Source: Sporomusa acidovorans (GTDB lineage Bacteria > Bacillota > Negativicutes > Sporomusales > Sporomusaceae). From it: a stretch of DNA of 64,000 nucleotides. Location: contig NZ_FNAM01000009.1 of the NCBI RefSeq assembly GCF_900101845.1, forward strand, positions 62,001 to 126,000, read 5' to 3'. Shown here one piece after another: positions 54,850-63,084 of this stretch. The first letter of the stretch is position 1. Each line of letters begins with the position of its first letter. The position numbers were made by a program, and so were the translations under genes. The notes under the pieces were generated by a model, which did not search any database, was not told the origin of the DNA, and saw nothing but the letters and a program-made list of their open reading frames with translations.

Positions 54850-55085
54850 TTGGAATATTTTGAATCTCCGAAAACCGGTACGCCTACGGAGATAACTTAT
54901 CCAGACTATTTGTTGGAGGAAGATAAGCCAATTAACTATGAGTGTCCACGTTTCCTCATAACTGCCTTGCTTATCTCTAATCCAGTTGCTTAGCCTAACA
55001 AGCTATCCTGTTACCTTCTCCCTTCATGGTGAGAGGAACTTTCCTTAGGTTTCAAGCAGCACTTTTTGTTTACTGCTTTATGTTT
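54850..55085 (-). ncRNA. Structured 5' leader of the porin gene (candidate)
   Basis: The gene-free 413 bp upstream of the porin hold nested pairings on the minus strand. AGATAAGC pairs with GCTTATCT and encloses AGTTATGAG/CTCATAGTT, which pairs with two wobbles that work only in the minus-strand RNA. Nearer the gene, TCTCCG pairs with CGGAGA around 54866-54893. No known riboswitch is recognised. Confidence 0.45.
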
Positions 55086-55204
55086 TATGTAATTCGCCTG
55101 TTTCGACATAATTCCTTCTTATTTGACAAATAAACTTCTTGGTAAATTAATGTAGTCTTAACAGTTCCTTTTTATATGACTTTGTTAAATTTACATAAAA
55201 AAAA

Positions 55205-55228
55205 GACAGTCCTTTTTATCAGACTGTC
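55205..55228 (-). terminator. Terminator of the aspartokinase gene
   Basis: GACAGTC/GACTGTC, 7-bp stem followed by eight T on the minus strand, 19 bp after the stop. Confidence 0.85.
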
Positions 55229-55246
55229 ATACATTTATTATCGGTT

Positions 55247-56467
55247 TTATGCAGGGAAAAAGCGGGAATGGATCGCGTTTACGGCTTCTTTTACTTTACT
55301 TGAGTCAATCAGACACGAAATACTAATCTCGGAAGTACTGATAACTTCAATGTTAATACCGGCATCGGCCAGCGCGCCAAATGTTGCAGCCGCAATACCC
55401 GGATTGCCTAACATACCGGCACCAACTACAGAGACCTTGGCAACATTTTCTTCAATCTTAAGACCGCTAAAATCCATTTGACTGTTCAGTTTCTCCATAA
55501 TTTTTTTTGCCTGGGGAACATCTCCCTGTGCAATTGTGAATACCATGTCAATAATGTGTTTATCCATTACGCGAACACTCTGAACGATCATATCTACATC
55601 AATATTTGCTGCGGCCAGAGTCGAGAATATTTTATAGGCAATTCCCGGCTGATCCGGTACTCCTAAAACAGCTATTTTCGCGACATTCGTATCATGCGTT
55701 ACACCACGAATAACAAACTCTTTTTCTTCCATTGTATATTCCTCCCTGATAAATGTACCTGGCTCATTCGTAAATGTAGAGCGGACGTGAATAGGCATAC
55801 CATAATGCTTACCCAATTCTACGGAACGTGGATGCATTACACCGGCTCCCAGCCGGGCCATTTCAAGCATTTCATTATACGTAATTTCTTTCATTCGTCT
55901 GGCATCTGGAACAACCCTGGGGTCAGAAGAATAAATTCCATCGACATCCGTATAGATTTCGCAATGATCGGCTTTAAGGCCGGCGGCTACCGCTACTGCC
56001 GTGGTGTCAGAACCACCTCGGCCCAAAGTAGTGATATCACCCCTTTGCGTCAATCCCTGAAAGCCTGCCACAACCACAATCTTGCCTGCGTTAAATTCTT
56101 CCCAAATCCTATCCGTATTAATCCCCGTAATTTTTGCTTTGTTAAACATCTCATTGGTTGTAAAACCCGCCTGAAAACCGGTCATCGACACTGCTTCATG
56201 GCCAAGCTCAACAAATGCCATGGCTAAGAGTGCAATGGAAACTTGTTCACCGGTTGCCAAAAGCATGTCCATCTCACGCCCATAAGTTTTGTCCGTTATT
56301 GCTTTCGCCAAACTTATTAAATCATCTGTAGTATCCCCCATCGCTGATACTACAACGACAATTTTATCGTCAGGTTTTTTTTCCCGTAATACCCGCCTGG
56401 CAACCGCCATAATTTTATCTGGTGTAGCCACTGAGCTGCCGCCAAATTTTTTTACAATTACTGCCAT
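55247..56467 (-). CDS. Aspartate kinase
   Basis: A 406-residue aspartokinase, first step of the Lys/Thr/Met pathway and of diaminopimelate and dipicolinate supply for cell wall and spores. Kinase motifs: VKKFGGSSVATPDKI, TTLGRGGSDTTAVAVA and TDVDGIYSSDPR. Two C-terminal ACT domains (about 265-406) end the protein, as in the lysine- or threonine-regulated LysC type. The ATG at 56467 follows AAAGGGGGA. No lysine riboswitch is visible in the short leader. Confidence 0.94.
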   Translation of the reverse strand: MAVIVKKFGGSSVATPDKIMAVARRVLREKKPDDKIVVVVSAMGDTTDDLISLAKAITDKTYGREMDMLLATGEQVSIALLAMAFVELGHEAVSMTGFQAGFTTNEMFNKAKITGINTDRIWEEFNAGKIVVVAGFQGLTQRGDITTLGRGGSDTTAVAVAAGLKADHCEIYTDVDGIYSSDPRVVPDARRMKEITYNEMLEMARLGAGVMHPRSVELGKHYGMPIHVRSTFTNEPGTFIREEYTMEEKEFVIRGVTHDTNVAKIAVLGVPDQPGIAYKIFSTLAAANIDVDMIVQSVRVMDKHIIDMVFTIAQGDVPQAKKIMEKLNSQMDFSGLKIEENVAKVSVVGAGMLGNPGIAAATFGALADAGINIEVISTSEISISCLIDSSKVKEAVNAIHSRFFPA

Positions 56468-56565
56468 GCCTATCCCCCTTTGTTCTACAGTATATAATAG
56501 CATGGCAGTTTATATTCTCCATACAAGTACAATATCCTTCTACAAGTGGACAAAATTGTATTTTT

Positions 56566-57006
56566 TTACTTGTCTAAGAATAAATTGATAAAAATTAAGC
56601 CTGCAAGGATAATCTCCCAACAGCCTTTAGTAACTAAAATAATGCTATCTTCCTGATTGTAACACCATTCCGTAAAGTTCCGATAAGCACCAGCCATATC
56701 CTGCCACAAGGCAATGGTTCCCAAAATTGCGGCCAGCAATGCCACAACTGTAAGGCCAATTGTGGGAAAAGCAGCACTAATGGCAATAAAATAGCAGGAA
56801 AGAATTATCCATGTCAAAAAGATGAGTCCCAGTGTTAAACGCCGGGCAACCTTTGAACCGACACGTCTTGCCATCTTTAATAACGCCAAGCGAATTAACC
56901 GGCGACCACAAAGTACTTGGCCTTTTTCATAACTTCTATACCGCTGGGGAATATCATAATTCCATACAATCGAACAGCAAGCTATGACTAACAGCAGTTT
57001 CTGCAT
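56566..57006 (-). CDS. Membrane protein of unknown function
   Basis: A 146-residue protein with a hydrophobic N-terminus, a basic central region (RRLIRLALLKMARRVGSKVARR) and two to three predicted membrane helices including IFLTWIILSCYFIAISAAF and IGLTVVALLAAILGTIALW. I recognise no family. GGGAGG lies 8 bp before the ATG. It sits between aspartokinase and an HD-GYP gene. Confidence 0.7.
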   Translation of the reverse strand: MQKLLLVIACCSIVWNYDIPQRYRSYEKGQVLCGRRLIRLALLKMARRVGSKVARRLTLGLIFLTWIILSCYFIAISAAFPTIGLTVVALLAAILGTIALWQDMAGAYRNFTEWCYNQEDSIILVTKGCWEIILAGLIFINLFLDK

Positions 57007-57086
57007 ACACTCAACCTCCCGGTATATTATATGCAGTTCTCCCTGGTACTTATCTATATTATAGCACTATTCAATTGTTTGAACAA

Positions 57087-58157
57087 TCAGACATCTATAA
57101 CTTCATCGATCCTTATATCTTTATTCCTATTTAAATCAATAAATTCATTATCTTCTGTCCTGACCACCGGTCGGCTGTGGCTGACACTATCAAAGTAGAC
57201 AACCTCAGCAACCCGGCCATCGTGTAACCGCATAAATTTTCCTGTTAAATAGTTGCTAATATTTTGTAAGAATACGGCACAGAATTCCGCATCAATTTTA
57301 CCAAACATTTCGCTGTTCAATGTTTCAATAACACTAAAAGGATCGACCTTACTTTTATAAACCCGATCAGAAGTCATCGCGTCATAAATGTCAATGATAG
57401 CAATAATCTTGGCAAAATAATGAATTTGCCCACCTGAAAGTTTCAGTGGGTAACCACTGCCATCCATTCGTTCATGGTGTTGCAGAACACCCAGTCGTAT
57501 AGCTTCTGAAAGTTCTTGATTATCACGTAAAAGTTCATAGCCAAGTATCGGGTGATACCGCATAACTTCAAGTTCCTTCTTGGATAATTTATCCGGCTTA
57601 TTGAGTATATTTATATCGACTAAGGCTTTGCCGGTATCATGCATTAGCCCTGATAGTATTAAGTCTTCTAAATCTTGCCCAGTGACACCAAGCCATTTTC
57701 CTAATACACCCGCCAATATGGAGACATTTAAAGAATGGTGCAGTGTATAATCATCTTTGCGCTCCAGCATCAGCAAAAACGATATAATTCCCCGTGTATT
57801 GGTCAATTGTCCAATTAACGTATGGGCTAGTTCCCACATAGATGCGACTGCCAATTTTTTATAGCGCCGTGTCTGCTCAAAGTAAATTTTTAACTTGTCT
57901 AAAGAATTTTCATAATTTTCCCGAGTTTGCCGCGCGCATTCTTCAAGCTCTTGTACATGATCAACTACCGACTGGTTAATTTCCTGGATATCAATCTGTT
58001 GAAGCCCCCAGTTAGTAATTTGTTCAATAATGCGCTGTGAAAGTATGATACCCTCACTTAAAAGTACACGACCATTATTGCCTAAAACGGGTTTACCTAC
58101 GGTCATACCTGGAACAACGTCTTTTACGTTGCATGGCTTGGTAATAAACTGCCCCAT
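57087..58157 (-). CDS. HD-GYP domain protein, probable c-di-GMP phosphodiesterase
   Basis: A 356-residue cytoplasmic paralogue of 25356-26411 with the same layout. A short N-terminal domain (VVPGMTVGKPVLGNNGRVLL) is followed by a helical linker and the HD-GYP domain: HSLNVSILAGVLGKW, GLMHDTGKALVDI (HD at 173-174) and HHERMDGSGYP (227-237). It should hydrolyse cyclic di-GMP. A structured 49-nt motif also found before DAHP synthase lies 62-110 bp upstream, so expression may be controlled at the RNA level. Confidence 0.88.
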   Translation of the reverse strand: MGQFITKPCNVKDVVPGMTVGKPVLGNNGRVLLSEGIILSQRIIEQITNWGLQQIDIQEINQSVVDHVQELEECARQTRENYENSLDKLKIYFEQTRRYKKLAVASMWELAHTLIGQLTNTRGIISFLLMLERKDDYTLHHSLNVSILAGVLGKWLGVTGQDLEDLILSGLMHDTGKALVDINILNKPDKLSKKELEVMRYHPILGYELLRDNQELSEAIRLGVLQHHERMDGSGYPLKLSGGQIHYFAKIIAIIDIYDAMTSDRVYKSKVDPFSVIETLNSEMFGKIDAEFCAVFLQNISNYLTGKFMRLHDGRVAEVVYFDSVSHSRPVVRTEDNEFIDLNRNKDIRIDEVIDV

Positions 58158-58218
58158 AGTTTCACCTACTCATATACATTTTTACGTTATGTCACGCAAG
58201 CTCCTCTATATAAGAAGA

Positions 58219-58267
58219 GACTTGGCTGGTGCCAAGTCCCTCAGGACGTCGGCAGAAGCCCTAGTCG
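58219..58267 (-). promoter_or_regulatory. Structured 5'-UTR motif, copy B
   Basis: The 49-nt minus-strand core is 44/49 identical to 28620-28668 and ends in the stem GACTTGGC/GCCAAGTC. TTTTACATTATCAG directly precedes it (58268-58281), as it does upstream of copy A. The HD-GYP start codon is 61 bp downstream. Confidence 0.65.
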
Positions 58268-58280
58268 CTGATAATGTAAA

Positions 58281-58308
58281 AGAGCCAGGGATAAGCTCCC
58301 TGGCTCTC
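58281..58308 (-). terminator. Terminator-like hairpin before motif copy B
   Basis: GAGCCAGGGA and TCCCTGGCTC form a strong stem followed by TTTTAC on the minus strand. It may end the transcript of the 58372 gene or act as an attenuator for the HD-GYP gene. Confidence 0.65.
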
Positions 58309-58371
58309 AAGAGCGTCCTATATAATTATTCTACAGTAATTGGCTTAAAGCCTTCCCATAAGCCCTACCTT

Positions 58372-59490
58372 TTAGGTTAAAATTCTAATCTTAAGGCTTT
58401 TTATCTGCTGTTTATCAACTCCCTCCCACTCGGGCGGGCACAGCATATCTACGGGAGAAAGAGACAATGCGGTATCACATTCATATACTGTATCGAATGC
58501 TTGTAAAGCAGTAATCGCACTACGAGAACGCATGATGGTATCAATATTCTCTCTGGGAACTTTTACTGCCAATACGCAATCATCAGTCAGTTCATTTTTT
58601 ATAATTCCAGCAGCATAGGCCTCCTGAAATGATGGTATATTGGCGAAAATAGTAGAAGCTACCTGCAGAATAATTGCACTGCATAGCTCAAAATATTGCT
58701 TATTGAACACTCTGGTGTCTTTATCCTGAAATTGAAGACGACCCGAAGGCAACATTTCGCAAATTTGTTTAGGAATAACCGCTTTTGACGGCAGCCAAAC
58801 CTTAATTAAGGGTATATCAGCGTAAAAATCAATGTCAACTTCAACCACTACCGGCAGTTTCAAATGACTCAACACCTCATCAAGTCTGGCCCTCACAGCA
58901 CTCGGTTCACCGGCCAATAATTGTTGAATGAGTGCGATACGAGCTGTTTCCTGTACTTCATGCTGGCGTTTCTTTTCGTCATATGCCTGCCGTTCTTGTT
59001 CGTTACGTCTGGCTATTTCTTCACTGGCTTCCTGTGCAGCATTTTTAACAGCTGCTTCCTTGTCTCTTTGAGTAAAATACAGGGATACTGCCGTAGCGAC
59101 TCCCAAGGCTGCCGTAAATAAAAGAACAATTGGGCTAAAGAAAATAACGAGTATGACAACTAACGAAACTATTAGTGCAATCCGGGTCCCCATAGGATAT
59201 ACATAGCTTTCCTGCGTTTTCGTTATTGCTTTATCAATAAGATAACTATAATCAGTTAAAATCAGTTCCGGAAAGGGTTCCTGCACTAGCAAGGGTTGAT
59301 AGTCGACCGGCTCATAGTTAAGCTTACTAACCGACGCCAATTTAAGTTCATAGTCTTGATGCTGAACAAATTCCTTACGCCAACGTTCAAATTGTTCTTC
59401 TCCCTTAAAATAGCGGACTTCAGCCCGTTCATTATTCTTATTATCATCTCTCCCTCGTTTTAATGGCATTTTTTCCGGTGGCGAAGTCAT
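58372..59490 (-). CDS. Membrane protein of unknown function
   Basis: A 372-residue protein. A charged cytoplasmic N-terminus (about 1-100) is followed by two close membrane helices (IALIVSLVVILVIFFSPIVL and LLFTAALGVATAVSLYF), a charged predicted coiled coil (about 140-190, rich in Glu, Lys, Arg and Gln) and a globular C-terminal domain. I recognise no family. GGAGG lies upstream of the ATG. It starts 12 bp after the small membrane protein gene, suggesting an operon. Confidence 0.7.
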   Translation of the reverse strand: MTSPPEKMPLKRGRDDNKNNERAEVRYFKGEEQFERWRKEFVQHQDYELKLASVSKLNYEPVDYQPLLVQEPFPELILTDYSYLIDKAITKTQESYVYPMGTRIALIVSLVVILVIFFSPIVLLFTAALGVATAVSLYFTQRDKEAAVKNAAQEASEEIARRNEQERQAYDEKKRQHEVQETARIALIQQLLAGEPSAVRARLDEVLSHLKLPVVVEVDIDFYADIPLIKVWLPSKAVIPKQICEMLPSGRLQFQDKDTRVFNKQYFELCSAIILQVASTIFANIPSFQEAYAAGIIKNELTDDCVLAVKVPRENIDTIMRSRSAITALQAFDTVYECDTALSLSPVDMLCPPEWEGVDKQQIKSLKIRILT

Positions 59491-59502
59491 AGAAAAACCT
59501 CC

Positions 59503-59754
59503 TTATTTACGAATCGTTATCCTGATCGTTTTACGCGCTACGACATAACAAAAAGCCAGTACTCCACCTAATGTAAAAAAGAAGGCAACCGGCTTGATCA
59601 TCATAATTTCAGAACTGCCAATCAGACAGAATAAAAGTGCTGTCATATACGCTAAAAACAGTTCACTATAGCGTGGACTGCCTGCACGCGGTGCAATAAT
59701 CACCCACACTAGAAAGCCAATAAGAATAATATTGCTATTTTTCATAAACTCCAT
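59503..59754 (-). CDS. Small membrane protein of unknown function
   Basis: An 83-residue hydrophobic protein with about three membrane helices (NIILIGFLVWVIIAP, LFLAYMTALLFCLIG, VAFFFTLGGVLAFCYVVA) and a basic C-terminus RKTIRITIRK. The start is uncertain: ATG at 59754, or GTG at 59769 with AGGTAG directly before it. It precedes the 372-residue membrane protein gene by 12 bp. Confidence 0.6.
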   Translation of the reverse strand: MEFMKNSNIILIGFLVWVIIAPRAGSPRYSELFLAYMTALLFCLIGSSEIMMIKPVAFFFTLGGVLAFCYVVARKTIRITIRK

Positions 59755-59953
59755 TGCTTGAAGATTCACCTACCTAAATTTATGGATAATTCTTATATTC
59801 GCTATTACTTACTTCTTTTCCTGCCTAATTATTTCCTTTCAAAATCATTGACGTTGTAACATTATGTTTTTGACCTTCATATGCTGAAGTAGTAAGAGAT
59901 ATATACAATTTACAACTTTTATTTAAGGTTAATAAAGGAGGTCATTAATATTT

Positions 59954-60295
59954 ATGGAAACTAAATATCCGCATTGGTATGGCCCAGAAGATAAGATGTG
60001 TTGCGATTTTCCAGAAAAAGACTTAATGTGCTGTGACGATTTCATGGAAGATCCCATGGCCTACAAAATGCAGCGTGATAATTTTAAAGACCGTCTGCTC
60101 TGCTTTTTAGGCGATGAAGTCCTCCTTGGTACAGATGCTGTGATCGACCGCAGAGGAGCTACGTTCTGCGGTACCGTATGCTATGTTGGCTGCGATTACA
60201 TCATTGTTAACAGTACTCATTGCCGTCGTGCTATTTCACTGCATGTACCGATAAAAATGATTCGCTTCATCGCTCCTTTTAAAGGCCACCGGTAA
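59954..60295 (+). CDS. Cys-rich protein of unknown function
   Basis: A 113-residue protein. The N-terminus has two CC pairs in acidic context (MCCDFPEKDLMCCDDFMED). The rest (LGDEVLLGTDAVIDRRG, GTVCYVGCDYIIV, HVPIKMIRFIAPF) has the look of the small beta-barrel DUF2642 type found in spore-coat-associated proteins, which I give only as a possibility. GGAGG lies about 12 bp before the ATG. It is followed 35 bp later by another unknown gene. Confidence 0.65.
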   Translation: METKYPHWYGPEDKMCCDFPEKDLMCCDDFMEDPMAYKMQRDNFKDRLLCFLGDEVLLGTDAVIDRRGATFCGTVCYVGCDYIIVNSTHCRRAISLHVPIKMIRFIAPFKGHR

Positions 60296-60330
60296 AATCG
60301 CAAGCCTCAGCATTAGGAGATGATGTACTA

Positions 60331-60801
60331 ATGAAAAAAATATTTAGTCGACGGTCAGTTGCCATTGATCCAACCCATATGATTACCCTTCATCAAGAGG
60401 CCATTGAGCAACTGGAGCTTATGCATACAGCACTGACAGCGGCGGAACAGGCTAACGACGGTACAAATGACGCACTTAACAGCATGGCTGAACATCATTG
60501 GGAAGCTTATCTTGATGTACTTCACATGATTTGCTTACACGATGAAAATTTTGCCGCAGTTATGAAAAAACATGGCTTTAAAATGCAAGAATGCGAATCT
60601 CCTGATGGCGATCAACGTCAATTTTATGGCAGCAGGCAATTAGTTCTGGCACTTCTTTTGGGGCTTATCCGTCGACACCGGCGTTTTACCTATTTTTATA
60701 GTTTGCGGGCAAACCCAATGGGAGATTACATCAAAGAATCCGTAGCCATGGAACGTGAACATACCGTCGAAATAATTGGTATGGTACAAAATATGATGTA
60801 A
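60331..60801 (+). CDS. Protein of unknown function, mostly helical
   Basis: A 156-residue soluble, helical protein with several His residues (HQEAIEQLELMHTAL, AEHHWEAYLDVLHMICLHDENFAAV) and a basic helical segment LLLGLIRRHRRFTYFYSL. I recognise no family; the His/Glu pattern could suit a ferritin-like or metal-binding bundle, but no complete motif is present. GGAGATGATG lies upstream of the ATG. It probably shares a transcript with the preceding Cys-rich gene. Confidence 0.65.
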   Translation: MKKIFSRRSVAIDPTHMITLHQEAIEQLELMHTALTAAEQANDGTNDALNSMAEHHWEAYLDVLHMICLHDENFAAVMKKHGFKMQECESPDGDQRQFYGSRQLVLALLLGLIRRHRRFTYFYSLRANPMGDYIKESVAMEREHTVEIIGMVQNMM

Positions 60802-60906
60802 TACTCCAAATCTTACATGGAGGCACTCTGCCTCCTATATTTTTTGGGAGGATTATTCTATTACCAATGCGAATACTATTCTATACCATATCAGCAAGGA
60901 GTAATT

Positions 60907-61779
60907 ATGCCTGATTTCAAAGTACCGACGCTCTGTCCGTCCTTACCGGTAAAAGATTTTTTACGCCGTCAGGCCGGTTTGTCACTAACACGGTGGCGCA
61001 AAATCAAAAATGGCGGAAGCTTGTTGATTAATGATCGCCCAGCAGCTGCCAACGACTTAGTTTATCCGGGTGACATCATTACCGCAACCTGGCCGAATCA
61101 TTCTTTGCTTCCTCCTGAAGACCTGCCACTTTCAATTTTGTATGAGGATGAGTGGTTGCTGGCAGTTGACAAACCGGCAGGTATGCTGGTTCATCCTGCA
61201 ACCACTCAGTTAACCGGTACTTTAGGCAATGCCGTCATGCATTATTATCATATACAAAACAATACCTACGGATTTCACCCGGTTAACCGATTAGACCGCA
61301 ACACATCAGGTCTGGTACTGATTGCCAAGCGGCCTGATATTCAGCATATACTAAATCAAAATCAACAGCAAATTAGCAAACAGTATTTGGCGCTCACTGC
61401 AAAGATACCCAACCCACCGCAGGGTATAATTACTGCGCCTATTGGCCGGAAGCCAGGAAGTATTATTGAACGTGCCGTTTGTCCTGACGGACAACAAGCT
61501 ATTACCCGGTATAACGTGCTTGCCACTTTTGACAGCGCCTGTTTGCTTAAAATTATGCTGGAAACCGGACGTACTCATCAAATAAGGGTTCACTTAAGTT
61601 ATATCGGTTGTCCTTTATTGGGAGATGATTTGTACGGCGGCCCGGTTAATTTAATTCACCGCCAAGCTTTACATGCAGCCAAATTGAGCTTGCTTCATCC
61701 GGTTACCAAACAACCATTTTGCATCGTAAGCCCTTTGCCGGCCGATCTTACCCATTTAATAACCCAACTTGGCGGGTAG
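60907..61779 (+). CDS. RluA-family pseudouridine synthase
   Basis: A 290-residue enzyme that isomerises uridine to pseudouridine in rRNA or tRNA. An S4-like N-terminal segment (VKDFLRRQAGLSLTRWRKIK, GGSLLINDRPA) precedes the catalytic domain. The active-site motif is HPVNRLDRNTSGLVLIAK, where the Asp is catalytic, and ETGRTHQIRVHL follows. I place the start at 60907 because AAGGAG lies 5 bp upstream; an open frame extends further 5' without a binding site. The RNA target cannot be read from the sequence. Confidence 0.9.
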   Translation: MPDFKVPTLCPSLPVKDFLRRQAGLSLTRWRKIKNGGSLLINDRPAAANDLVYPGDIITATWPNHSLLPPEDLPLSILYEDEWLLAVDKPAGMLVHPATTQLTGTLGNAVMHYYHIQNNTYGFHPVNRLDRNTSGLVLIAKRPDIQHILNQNQQQISKQYLALTAKIPNPPQGIITAPIGRKPGSIIERAVCPDGQQAITRYNVLATFDSACLLKIMLETGRTHQIRVHLSYIGCPLLGDDLYGGPVNLIHRQALHAAKLSLLHPVTKQPFCIVSPLPADLTHLITQLGG

Positions 61780-61786
61780 ATTATAA

Positions 61787-62788
<1,002 letters not shown>

Positions 62789-62858
62789 AAAAACCAGCAT
62801 ATTATTCTATAAATCGGAAAAGGTATTACTAATTCCATTTATAGAAAGGAGTTTTGTA

Positions 62859-62990
62859 ATGTCCGCTGATACTATCAATTTTGCCGCACTATCGGCCGAA
62901 GAACTTGATACTATCAAAAAATTTGAAAGAGAATTTGCCACCAAACATGGCAATACCATTTTTTTATTAGCATTTAACCAGGATAAATAA
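62859..62990 (+). CDS. 43-residue protein of unknown function
   Basis: A short gene with AAAGGAG 7 bp before the ATG. The peptide begins MSADTINFAALSAEELDTIK, continues as an amphipathic charged helix and ends NTIFLLAFNQDK. It lies 70 bp after fba and its stop codon is inside the arm of a strong terminator. I do not recognise it; codon use looks genuine. Confidence 0.6.
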   Translation: MSADTINFAALSAEELDTIKKFEREFATKHGNTIFLLAFNQDK

Positions 62991-63035
62991 AGAAACACGG
63001 CTTGTGCCTCGGCCAAGCCGTGTTTCTTTATTTTT
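62985..63035. terminator. Strong terminator after the 43-codon gene
   Basis: A 20-bp stem around ACACGGCTTG/CAAGCCGTGT with a 9-nt loop and TTTTT on the plus side. It can serve fba and the small gene, and possibly the convergent SIR2-like gene. Confidence 0.85.
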
Positions 63036-63084
63036 GTATTCTGGGTGGGCATAGAAATTGTTCATAGATGAACTATTCTGAGGG

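Noticed and set aside
55247-56700. Lysine riboswitch before aspartokinase
   Set aside because: Only about 100 bp separate the start from the next gene and no lysine-riboswitch landmarks are visible.
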